Source: CAWKKW01 sp963850345
GTDB lineage: Bacteria > Acidobacteriota > Terriglobia > Terriglobales > Acidobacteriaceae
Direction: 5' to 3'
DNA: 64,000 nucleotides
NCBI GenBank assembly: GCA_963850345.1
Contig: CAWKKW010000006.1
Coordinates: forward strand, 372,001 to 436,000
Below the pieces are notes generated by a model. The model made no database searches, was not told the origin of the DNA, and saw nothing but the letters and a program-made list of their open reading frames with translations. Made by a program: the position numbers and the translations under genes. This document shows, piece after piece, positions 43,552 to 52,192 of this stretch. Numbering within the stretch: position 1 is the first letter of the stretch; each line of letters begins with the position of its first letter.

Positions 43552-44400
43552 CTAGGGAATGGCTCCCACTGGTCGGGTTGCTGTCAGTGCTTCAGTCACA
43601 ATCTCGCGAATTGCTTCAATAACCACGCTCGGCGCATCTTCCTGAATATAGTGGCGCGACTCCGGCACCAGCACATGCTTGCTGTGTGGGATCTGTGCGA
43701 GCAACTCGTTCTGTAATTCGAGCTTTATGTCCTGCTCAAGAGGATTACCCGGGAAATCCGGGTCTTTCTTGGCGCCCGTCAACAAAATCACCGGCACATT
43801 TGGAAGTGGCAATGCACCTGCAAGTGCTTCTCCGCTTGCCTTGGTGCCTTCCAGTTCAGCCTTCTGCGTGCGCGTAGCATTGCTCATGAACTGATTCAGA
43901 AGCTTTTCTCGCTCCTTCCATTGATCGAGCGGCATACTAGATTGAAGCTTCTCAAGCAGCCTGCCATCCTCGGGATCCACCAGAACAAGTCCGGCGACTT
44001 CGCTCGGATACTTGTAAGCATAGAGTTGCATGATTGCTCCACCGAGCGAGTGGCCTACAAGAATATAGGGAGGAGGAACCTTTGCCGCGCCCAGGAGTAA
44101 ATGCAATTCTGACACCATCTGCTCTACAGTCCATGGGTGCGGAGATGGATCTGACTTGTCCAGCCCCGCCCGGTTGTACATAATCGTGCGGGCGAACTTG
44201 GAGACCTCGGGCTGTACTTTTTGCCAGGTCGAGACATCTTCGCCCATCCCCGATTCAAACACCACGATGGGCATGCCGGATCCCGATTCCGATGTGAAGA
44301 GCTTGTATCCTCCCAGATCGACGAGCTTCTCGTGCGGCCAATGTATATTGCCGAAATTGCTCCGGCCAAGTGGCGCGGGCGACTGGTTGGCTTTTTTCAA
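43552..44400 (-). CDS. Alpha/beta hydrolase, N-terminus replaced at a recombination junction
   Basis: A 282-residue frame with IVVFESGMGEDVSTWQ, TIMYNRAGLDKSD, the nucleophile elbow ILVGHSLGGAIMQLYA, VILLTGAKKDPDFPG and the final His in HVLVPESRHYIQEDAP. The catalytic set is complete. The first ~28 residues (MKKANQSPAPLGRS and on) are not hydrolase sequence: they are the antisense of a sugar transporter gene that begins at 44338. Relatives usually carry a signal peptide here, so the gene has probably lost its 5' end. Folding of the remaining domain is plausible, export is not. Confidence 0.75.
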   Translation of the reverse strand: MKKANQSPAPLGRSNFGNIHWPHEKLVDLGGYKLFTSESGSGMPIVVFESGMGEDVSTWQKVQPEVSKFARTIMYNRAGLDKSDPSPHPWTVEQMVSELHLLLGAAKVPPPYILVGHSLGGAIMQLYAYKYPSEVAGLVLVDPEDGRLLEKLQSSMPLDQWKEREKLLNQFMSNATRTQKAELEGTKASGEALAGALPLPNVPVILLTGAKKDPDFPGNPLEQDIKLELQNELLAQIPHSKHVLVPESRHYIQEDAPSVVIEAIREIVTEALTATRPVGAIP

Positions 44401-45309
44401 TTCAATGTGGTCTTCGGAATCATGCTCGCCTATTTTTCCAATTTCCTCTTAGGCCTGCTGCATCTTGGGCTCACAGAATGGCGCTGGAAACTTGGAGTCT
44501 CAGCCGTACCCGCCGCCCTCTTCTTGTGGATGCTATTGGGTATCCCGCGAAGTCCACGATGGCTGGTAAAGAAGCGAAGGATCGATGAAGCTAGACTGGT
44601 GTTGAAACTGACAGGCGACGAAAATTACGAGAAAGACTTACAGGACATCATCGCCTCGATCGATCTCGAGCACGCCTCGCAAAATGTCTTGTTTTCACGA
44701 AAATATCTCCTTCCAATCTTTCTTGCGATCTCTATTGGTATGTTCAATCAACTCGCAGGGATCAACGCAATCCTTTACTACTTGAATGACATCTTTGCCC
44801 GCGCCGGATTCAACAAAGTGTCCGCCGACCTTCAGAGTGTCGCCGTGGGAGCGACTTTCCTGGTGTTTACCGTCGTGGCGATGGCCGTAATCGACAAGTT
44901 GGGCCGCAAGAAACTTCTTCTGGTTGGATCGGTTGGTACGTGTGCATGTCTGGCAGGCGTAGCTTTCGTCTTCTTCACCGGTCGCCACCAAGCTCTGCTA
45001 CTTTGGCTGCTCATCGGGTACATTGCATTCTTCGCTTTTTCCCAAGGCTCCGTTATCTGGGTCTACATCAGTGAGATCTTTCCCAATCAAGTCAGGGCCA
45101 AAGGGCAAAGCCTTGGTAGCTTTTCGCATTGGTTCATGAATGCAATTATCTCCGGGCTATTCCCTCTCATGGCCGCGTCGTCCGGGGGTTATCCGTTTGC
45201 TTTTTTCTCGGCGATGATGGCCCTCCAGTTTGTTGTGGTGTTGTTTGTGTATCCGGAAACGAAAGGAATCAAGCTTGAAGATATGCAGCGCAAGCTGGGC
45301 ATAAGTTAG
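44341..45309 (+). pseudogene. Sugar-porter MFS transporter lacking its first helices
   Basis: From PMYIAEIAPAKWRGRLVGF the sequence follows the sugar porter family: PRSPRWLVKKRRIDEARLVL, QLAGINAILYYLNDIFA, VIDKLGRKKLLLVGS, VYISEIFPNQVRAKGQSLGS and a PETKGIKLEDM end. All these are diagnostic motifs. About 120 residues with the first three to four helices are missing and are replaced at ~44338 by the convergent hydrolase gene. The remaining ~322 residues from the ATG at 44341 cannot form a complete transporter. Confidence 0.8.
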
Positions 45310-45587
45310 AAGATTTGCACGACAACAGGGTGAACCGCATGAGAGATGCTGCAAACAGTAGGCGTCTGGCAGCTGAAAAGGCCCGTGCAGACACTTGAAC
45401 ACATCGTTGTCATCTCCTTGGTTCGCCACGGCATGTATGGCATCTCAGGTCCGGCACTCGCGAGTGGTCGCTTCTTACATGGGGAAATAACTGCGCTCTT
45501 CCTTATTGGGCTGGCTGACGGCGCACATGGGAGCAAATTTGACGAGGGCCGGGAGCCTACAGCAGACCCCGATATTGGGAGGCAGCA

Positions 45588-47270
45588 ATGTCATCAACAT
45601 CTTCAAATTGGATAACTTGTTTGCTGTGTACGTTGCTCTTCACTACAACAGCTGCCTATGCTCAAGATAGCAGCAACTATGTCTTGCTCAGAAGAGCGAC
45701 AACCCACAGTCCCGAGGGCTTACGGGCCCCGACTTCGGTCTACCCGATATTCGTTCCTAGAATTGCGTACTCGAGAAACTCGTACGTGACCGGATTGGAC
45801 ATGAATATTTATCGCAGCCTTTGTCCTACAAAGGGCAATGACCCCACGAATGACGGAGGAGAGAATTGGGAACTGGCGACCGTAAATACCAGCGCTACGC
45901 TCGATGTTCCTGCCCGATTCAGTACGTTTGCCGCAGCATGGGCTTTTCTGCAAAACGCGATGATAGGACAAGGGCGGGTTGTGACTATAAAGTTCGCGGA
46001 TGGCAACTATAGTTTTGGTGCCTCACGATTTGTAATCAATCATCCTCAGGGAAGTCAGATAGCAATCGTTGGAGACACGACAACACCGGCGAAAGTAATT
46101 CTGAACTTTTCCGGCCCATCGGTTCCTTTTACAGGGTACTACCGGGACAATTGGGCCTTTTGGGCAATTAACGCAGGTCATACTATCGGCCTAATCGACG
46201 GGTTCACGATCAATGGACCCGGGATGACAGCAGCAAATGCCTATGGAGCTATAGCAATAAGCGCCTCCAATGCATCAAGCGTAAAGGTTGGTCCTCATGT
46301 CACGATAAACAATGCATATGCCGGTGTGGCAGCATTCTTCAGCTCAACAATATGGGCGGACGGTATCACTGTCACAGGTGGCGGAGATGGAAATATCTGG
46401 GCGTACGCAGGGTCCACCAGTTCGTGCAATGGCTGTACATCCAGCGGCGCAAACACCTTCTATTCGAAGTCAGGAGCACTAGTAGATAACTTTTCATATC
46501 TCTTCGCTCCCAATTTGAAAACTTCGGGCAATAGCTGCGGTGTGTCATTATTCTCCGGATCGTCAGCGAAACTTAACTCAGCTCAGCTCGGAGAGGGGTT
46601 GTGCTTTGTAGGCATGAACACCACGGAAAGTTACGATGGAAAGTTCGGTCCAACTCAAAGTGGAATGATGGAAGATCTGCAGAACTGGAGCTGGAATGAT
46701 CTTGTTAATAAATCCGACCGAGGATATAAGCCGTTTGATCTAACGTGGATGGCGAACTCTGCGGTGGGCGGCATAGGTGCGATCAACAATTCCGGGAACG
46801 ACATCCATTGTTCTCTCGGGGGATCGGCTCAAACGGTTCGTGCCGTGTTTGGTATAAGCGGAAACAGCGCTGATTGCTCAACTAACGGCGCTTCGCAATT
46901 CGCTATCTTTACTCATGACGCCAAGCCAGTGAAATTTGGAACCAACAATACGCAGGGATTCCAGATCGACCGGGACAATCAGACGGTCTATACAGTGCTC
47001 GGAAAAAAATGGGGAGGCACCTACGGGTTGAATGCAACCATGGGCGTGGCCACCCTGTCGGGTGGTACGGTTACCATTCATACTTCCGCGATAGGGCCAT
47101 TGGCAGCACCTGAAAAGGAGGGGGACGTAATTTACCTGGTTCTGCAAAATTGCGTGTCGTGCGGCAGCCTGTCGGTTGGCACGGTGGTACCCGGGAAAAG
47201 CTTTGTTATCGATTCTACGAACCGTTCAGATGTTTCGAATGTGCTTTGGGAGATCAAACACATCTATTAG
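45588..47270 (+). CDS. Large secreted beta-helix protein with tailspike-like C-terminus
   Basis: A 560-residue protein with a signal peptide (WITCLLCTLLFTTTAAYAQ). The middle carries beta-helix coils (AINAGHTIGLIDGFTINGPG, AISASNASSVKVGPHVTIN, FYSKSGALVDNFSYLF). The C-terminal ~75 residues (GVATLSGGTVTIHTSAIGPL to SNVLWEIKH) resemble the repeat-like terminal module found after beta-helices in phage tail and related proteins (pattern memory only). A GGAGG lies upstream of the start. Codon use is more AT-rich than its neighbours. Role unknown; a secreted carbohydrate-active or adhesive protein is plausible. Confidence 0.7.
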   Translation: MSSTSSNWITCLLCTLLFTTTAAYAQDSSNYVLLRRATTHSPEGLRAPTSVYPIFVPRIAYSRNSYVTGLDMNIYRSLCPTKGNDPTNDGGENWELATVNTSATLDVPARFSTFAAAWAFLQNAMIGQGRVVTIKFADGNYSFGASRFVINHPQGSQIAIVGDTTTPAKVILNFSGPSVPFTGYYRDNWAFWAINAGHTIGLIDGFTINGPGMTAANAYGAIAISASNASSVKVGPHVTINNAYAGVAAFFSSTIWADGITVTGGGDGNIWAYAGSTSSCNGCTSSGANTFYSKSGALVDNFSYLFAPNLKTSGNSCGVSLFSGSSAKLNSAQLGEGLCFVGMNTTESYDGKFGPTQSGMMEDLQNWSWNDLVNKSDRGYKPFDLTWMANSAVGGIGAINNSGNDIHCSLGGSAQTVRAVFGISGNSADCSTNGASQFAIFTHDAKPVKFGTNNTQGFQIDRDNQTVYTVLGKKWGGTYGLNATMGVATLSGGTVTIHTSAIGPLAAPEKEGDVIYLVLQNCVSCGSLSVGTVVPGKSFVIDSTNRSDVSNVLWEIKHIY

Positions 47271-47797
47271 GCTCGGCCCGTCCAGAATACTGAGCTGGAG
47301 GATCTCGTGAATTGGTGAGACCTAAGCACAATGTCGCGCACAACCCGATAACTTGGTGCTGCTTCGCCGATCATCCGCGCAACTGGGGCACTTGCCGATG
47401 CACGGACGTAAGCGGAAGCGGGGGCTTTTCAAGGTCGAGCCCCCTCGACCGCTTCGCGTAGCCGATGTGAATGGTCCGTCATCCTCCGGCTGCACGAATT
47501 TGAAATTTGTCGAACAGACGCTGCTGCACATTGCGGCAGGTCCGCTATTCAGCGTCGCCCATACTGGAGACCTGCACGACGGAAAAAGAAATTAGACGCG
47601 ATCGACGATCTGTTTTAGGCGGACGGCCGCTCGACCGGGCTCTCTCGCAGGAATGGCGAGCCGCAAAATGGACGGCCTGGCGCCGTCCACCATCAACGTC
47701 ATTCTTGGAGAAAGCTATCTAGCCTGGATTGACAGCCTGTCAGTGATAGGCATAGCGTTGCTGCCGCAATCCAATCCACATCCCTACGGAGCGGCAA
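47271..47797. other. Intergenic stretch between the two beta-helix genes
   Basis: 527 bases. An 80-codon frame at 47353-47595 is compositionally unremarkable and shows no motif. No RNA, repeat or insertion sequence end was recognised. Confidence 0.35.
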
Positions 47798-49636
47798 ATG
47801 AGAGGCAATGCAAGCATCTGTTTGCGTGCAAAACTCCTGTACGTCGTCGGCGCAATCGTCTTCACAGCAATGCTCGGGACGCGGGCCATGGCCCAGTTCG
47901 GCGGCAATGTGTACGTCTTCACACCTGATATGCCACAAAGCCAGATACAGGCAACCGTCGACAGCATCGCAGCCCAGCAGGTCAGCAATCAGTTCGGTAC
48001 GCAGCGTTATGCGCTCTACTTCAAGCCGGGCACTTACGGCAGTGCCGCCAACCCGCTCATCTTCCAGGTCGGGTACTACACCGAGGTTGCAGGCCTCGGA
48101 GCTACCCCGGGCGCGGTCGTCATCAACGGATCCATCAACGTCTACAACCAATGCTTAGCCCAGGACAATTGCATCGCGCTGGTTAACTTCTGGCGCTCGC
48201 TCTCCAACCTGACCATTAACGTTACCGGCCAGACCGGGTGCCAATCCAACACGGAGTTCTGGGCGGTGTCGCAGGGTGCCCCGCTGCGGCGCGTCAATGT
48301 GAACGGCGGCGTTTCGCTGATGGACTACTGCAATGGCGCACCGGACTACGCCAGTGGCGGGTTCATCGCGGACTCACAGTTCCAGGGCGGAACCGTGATC
48401 AACGGATCCCAGCAGCAGTTCTTTGTCCGCAACACCATTCTGGATGGATGGTCGAACGGTGTCTGGAATCAGGTGTTCTCCGGTGATCCCGGAGCCCCTG
48501 CGCAGAGCTTTGCGCCGAACTCCGGCGATCCGGGCGGCCCGAACCCGTACACAACCCTGGCCAGCACGCCGGTCAGCCGCGAAAAGCCCTTCCTGTACAT
48601 CAATAGCAAGGGCAACTACAACGTTTTCGTACCCTCAGTGCAGCGCAAGTCCGTCGGGCCGACATGGACCAGCGGATTCAATCAACCGGGACACAGCCTG
48701 CCGCTCAGCCGGTTCTTTATCGCCCAGCCCTCGACCCCGGTCACGGAGATAAACCTGGCGCTCCTGTTAGGCAAGAGCCTCATCCTGACCCCGGGCGTGT
48801 ACAACCTGAAAGAGCCGATCCAGGTGCTCTACCCAAATACCGTGGTGCTTGGCCTCGGGATGGCAACGCTGGTTCCGCAGACCGGTAAGGAAGCGATGGA
48901 CGTCCTCGATGTGGACGGGATTCAGATTGCAGGCTTGATCTTCGACGCGGGTCCGGTCAACTCGCCTGTGCTGCTGAAGATGGGCGTCGGCCTGTTTGAT
49001 CTGCCGCTGCCCCCTGGCGGCTTCCTCCCCCATGTCAACGCGCCGTCGTCAATCAACGATGTGTTCTTCCGGATCGGGGGCGCCACAGCGGGATCGGCCA
49101 CGACCAGCCTGGAGGTCGACAGCGCTGATGTGATCCTCGACGATGTCTGGGCTTGGCGCGCGGACCACGGCACAGGGGTGGGCTGGACGCTGAACCCAGC
49201 GGCTCACGGGGTAGTCGTGAATGGGAATCGGGTAACGGCGCTCGGTCTCTCCGTTGAGCACTTTCAGAAAGAACAGGTGCTTTGGAACGGAAACGCCGGC
49301 GAAACGATCTTCTACCAGAGCGAGCTACCCTACGATCCGCCAAGCCAGAGCGCCTGGATGGATGGATCCGCGAATGGATTCCCATCCTACGTTGTCACGA
49401 ATCCCGTGGGAACGCACCAGGCGCACGGATTGGAAATCTCCTCCTTCTTCGAACTCGGGGTAAACATCGTCGAGGACAACGCCATCGCGGTCCCGGATCA
49501 CCCCGGCATTCAGGTCAATGATGCCCTTACAGTGTTCCTGTCCGGAAGCGGCCAGATCACCCATGTGATCAATGGCTTTGGCGCTACCGTGAGCTCGAGC
49601 AACCCCGGCCCAAGCGACGTGGTCACGTATCCGTAG
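47798..49636 (+). CDS. Secreted GH55-like double beta-helix protein
   Basis: A 612-residue exported protein (LLYVVGAIVFTAMLGTRAMAQ). Its N-terminal half contains YALYFKPGTYGSAANPLIFQ, VGYYTEVAGLGATPGAVVIN and NFWRSLSNLTINVTG. The second half repeats the theme: KSLILTPGVYNLKEPIQVL, YPNTVVLGLGMATLVPQ and IQIAGLIFDAGPVNSPVLL. This duplicated beta-helix layout resembles GH55-type glucanases and proteins often mis-annotated as adenylyl cyclase. No catalytic Glu can be assigned with confidence. Probably a secreted polysaccharide-active or binding protein. Confidence 0.7.
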   Translation: MRGNASICLRAKLLYVVGAIVFTAMLGTRAMAQFGGNVYVFTPDMPQSQIQATVDSIAAQQVSNQFGTQRYALYFKPGTYGSAANPLIFQVGYYTEVAGLGATPGAVVINGSINVYNQCLAQDNCIALVNFWRSLSNLTINVTGQTGCQSNTEFWAVSQGAPLRRVNVNGGVSLMDYCNGAPDYASGGFIADSQFQGGTVINGSQQQFFVRNTILDGWSNGVWNQVFSGDPGAPAQSFAPNSGDPGGPNPYTTLASTPVSREKPFLYINSKGNYNVFVPSVQRKSVGPTWTSGFNQPGHSLPLSRFFIAQPSTPVTEINLALLLGKSLILTPGVYNLKEPIQVLYPNTVVLGLGMATLVPQTGKEAMDVLDVDGIQIAGLIFDAGPVNSPVLLKMGVGLFDLPLPPGGFLPHVNAPSSINDVFFRIGGATAGSATTSLEVDSADVILDDVWAWRADHGTGVGWTLNPAAHGVVVNGNRVTALGLSVEHFQKEQVLWNGNAGETIFYQSELPYDPPSQSAWMDGSANGFPSYVVTNPVGTHQAHGLEISSFFELGVNIVEDNAIAVPDHPGIQVNDALTVFLSGSGQITHVINGFGATVSSSNPGPSDVVTYP

Positions 49637-49805
49637 GAGCAGGACGTTGAGAGAACTAGCCCATACCTCGGAGCACAGCTCGCTGGAAAGTATGGGCACT
49701 TCTTTTGCTCGGTGCTAGCTCGTTCAGTGTCGGTCACGCGACTTCATTGCAAATCGAACCGGCGCCTGCCCGGCACGATTCGAGGATGAGTGTTGCGTTC
49801 CCGCC

Positions 49806-50387
49806 GTGGAGGGCTTTAGCCCCAGAAGTCTGAAATACATGCGTGCTCTGGCTGAGGCCTGGCCGGAGGAACCAATTGTGCAACAGCTTATTGCACAAGT
49901 GCCCTGGGGTCACAATGTGCGGGTTCTGGACCGAATCAAGGACCGGCCGAGGCGGGAGTGGTATCTCCGGGCAGCGCTGGAGCACGGCTGGAGTCAAAAT
50001 GTCCTCGTTCACATGATTTTAGGACAGCTCCACGAAAGGGAAGGGAAGGCACTCACCAATTTCAAGGGTAATCTGCTGCCGCGCGACTCAAATGTGGTGC
50101 AGCAGGTCCTGCGCGACCCCTACAACTTTGACTCTCGCACCTTGGCTGACCCGTTTGCGGAGCGAGAACTGGAGACAGGCCTTATCATCCACCTGCGCGA
50201 TCTGCTGCTGGAGCTCGGCCGCGGCTTCGCCTTCGTTGGCAGTCAGGTGCCTTTGGTCGTCGATGACCACTCTTTCTACGTGGACCTGCTCTCTTGTCAC
50301 ATCCGTTCGAGGGATGAGCTCATAGCAGTGCGCCAGCTTGCTGCATCCTTTGGATATGCAATCGCTATGGGGTGGCTAAATGTTTAA
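49806..50387 (+). pseudogene. DUF1016 (YhcG-type) nuclease gene, N-terminal half
   Basis: The frame reads GFSPRSLKYMRALAEAWPEE, PWGHNVRVLDRIKDRPRREWYL, HGWSQNVLVHMI, LRDPYNFDSRTLADPFAERELE and DHSFYVDLLSCHIRSR, the DUF1016 N-terminal helical domain followed by the start of the PD-(D/E)XK core. The next expected residues (C-Y-x-V-I-E-L-K) are absent; the frame runs on for 25 unrelated codons. They are found on the opposite strand at 50.8 kb. The first ~70 residues are also missing. Confidence 0.75.
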
Positions 50388-50429
50388 AAACCACTTGTGA
50401 ATAGGCTATTGCAGAATTGACGGGACGGG

Positions 50430-50815
50430 ATGAATTCATCCCTGCCGGCGGTACAGAGTGTCCTGTTCCCCATCAGCCAACTCCTTCCGCAACGTCTCCA
50501 GCTCCGAACGGAGCTTGTTGACGACGTCCTGGAGATCCTCAACGCTGGGCAGCTCCTCCCGGACTGGCTCGGCAGCTCGCGTGTCACCCGATAGGTGGAG
50601 ACCCCGATCGGCCGGATGTGGTTCTGCAAAGCGTATTCCACAACGGGTCCGCTCCGGCGTTTCGCAAAGCAGGAGTCCGATAGCGGGACCGTCGATAGGC
50701 GTTCGCATGGTTCCATCGATCGCTGAGATATAGAAGCTCAGTTTGCCGGCATACACCGGCTGGAACTCTGGGTTTTGAGCTCAATGACGAAATAGCAGTG
50801 CAGCTCTCATGCCTT
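50430..50815 (-). pseudogene. DUF1016 nuclease gene, C-terminal half, inverted and frameshifted
   Basis: Reading leftward: CYFVIELKTQ (frame 1), then QPVYAGKLSFYISAIDGTM and PAIGLLLCET (frame 2), then PVVEYALQNHIRPIGVSTYR (frame 3), then EELPSVEDLQDVVNKLRSEL (frame 2 again). Together these form the C-terminal part of a DUF1016 protein, including the nuclease ELK motif. It continues exactly where the plus-strand half at 49806 breaks off. At least three frameshifts make it inactive. Confidence 0.7.
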
Positions 50816-50829
50816 CGTCGGGTGACTCG

Positions 50830-51190
50830 CAGCCCCAGCGCAGTGTCGCATTCCAGGCCTTGCGGGAGATGGTGTTGAACTCTGTCGTTTCCAAGCATTC
50901 CAAGCGGAACTACGCCAAGCGCGGGACGAGGTGTTTACCCTGCGCGCGAATCGCTCACAGGGCTCTCTCTGTTCTCCTGATGGAATATCGGAACATTGTG
51001 CCGACATGGTGGAGAAGAAATCGAGCGCGTCGACCGTGAACGTGCGCTTGTCCGCCGTGCGCAAGCTCGTCGGTGAGGCGCAGCGCATTGGAATCATCGA
51101 CGCTGAAGAGGCGAAGAGGCCGCAACCTCGCCGGTGTTCCCAACATTTCCCAGAAGGGAACCAGGTTGGGGAACTGGCTGACGCGGGAGC
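50830..51190 (+). pseudogene. Tyrosine recombinase remnant (core-binding domain)
   Basis: Across three plus-strand frames one reads ALREMVLNSVVSKHSKRNYAK, then EVFTLRANRSQGSL, then KKSSASTVNVRLSAVRKLVG with EAQRIGIIDAEEAK and finally GVPNISQKGTRLGNWL. This is the N-terminal SAM-like domain of an XerC-type recombinase. The catalytic domain is missing. Beyond 51190 only frame noise is left up to the RraA-like gene. Confidence 0.65.
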
Positions 51191-51419
51191 AGGCGAAGGA
51201 GCGAAAAGAAGGAAGTCCGAAAAAAGACGGAAGGAGGATAGGGAGTTGGAGATTCGGCAGGTCTGTCGCACGACACGGCAGATGTCGTGATCAAGAACTG
51301 GATAGGATCGGGGATCAAGGGTACTCCGAAGTGCGGCTGCGTTCCTTGCCGCACGAATACGGCACCACCCTTTTGCTTTTTCTCGAACGGATTTGTTCAA
51401 CGCCAAGAACGGGGTTTAT

Positions 51420-52163
51420 TCACAATGTTGACCTGAGCGTCTTGGAGCGAGGTTGAGTAAGCTTCCACGCGAGGAAGGCTTCCCGGGTGGCCTGATTCGG
51501 AGGGTAAGTTCCGTGCAGAGGAATACCGGACTGAATGCGTTCGAGAATAAACTCCTCAATGTGCTCCTGCTCCATCGAATCTGCAGCAACTTCTTCGGCG
51601 AGGTGTTGTGGGATCACAACTACACCATCAATGTCTCCCACGATGACATCTCCGGGGAAGACGGCTACTCCGCCGCAGCCAATGGGCGAGTTCATGTCAA
51701 CGGAATGGTGGGCGATTAGGTTAGTGGGGGCGCTCGAGCCAGCGCAAAAAACGGGCAAACCGCTGTCGGCAATAACGCCACTGTCACGAACGGCGCCATC
51801 GGAGACCATGCCTGCGGCTCCACGAATTTTGAGGCGGGCAGTCAGGATTGATCCGCAAGAGGCCGCACTTTTGTCGCCCCTGCAGTCCTGCACCAGCACA
51901 TGACCGGGCGGAACACTTTCGATAGCCTTGCGTTGCGGGTTCTCGGGATCCAGAAAAATATCAAGCACATCGATGTCCTCCCGGGCCGGGATATTTCGAA
52001 GTGTAAAGGCAGGACCGACCATATTTAAATGGTCTAGCTTGCCAAGGGACGCAACGCCTTGCATGAAGATATTTCGGAAACCACGCCGGAACATCTGCGT
52101 TGTGAGAGTTGCCGTGCTGACGTGTTGAAGGAGGCTGCGGGTCTGGTCGCTCAATTGTGTCAC
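51420..52163 (-). CDS. RraA-family aldolase-like protein
   Basis: A 247-residue RraA/MenG-fold protein: SLLQHVSTATLTTQMFRRG, GKLDHLNMVGPAFTLRN, LVQDCRGDKSAASCGSILTA, RGAAGMVSDGAVRDSGVI, GVAVFPGDVIVGDIDGVVVI. The G-A-V-R-D motif carries the metal- and substrate-binding Arg and Asp of the HMG/CHA aldolases. True RNase E inhibitors share the fold, but the gene sits 29 bases after a sugar-acid dehydratase and is probably a retro-aldol or decarboxylating enzyme for a 2-keto acid. Confidence 0.85.
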   Translation of the reverse strand: MTQLSDQTRSLLQHVSTATLTTQMFRRGFRNIFMQGVASLGKLDHLNMVGPAFTLRNIPAREDIDVLDIFLDPENPQRKAIESVPPGHVLVQDCRGDKSAASCGSILTARLKIRGAAGMVSDGAVRDSGVIADSGLPVFCAGSSAPTNLIAHHSVDMNSPIGCGGVAVFPGDVIVGDIDGVVVIPQHLAEEVAADSMEQEHIEEFILERIQSGIPLHGTYPPNQATREAFLAWKLTQPRSKTLRSTL

Positions 52164-52192
52164 TGTTCGCTCCTGGCCTGTTCCTGTGATTT

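Noticed and set aside
47353..47595. 80-codon frame between the two beta-helix genes
   Set aside because: No ribosome site, no motif, and a composition typical of random high-GC frames.
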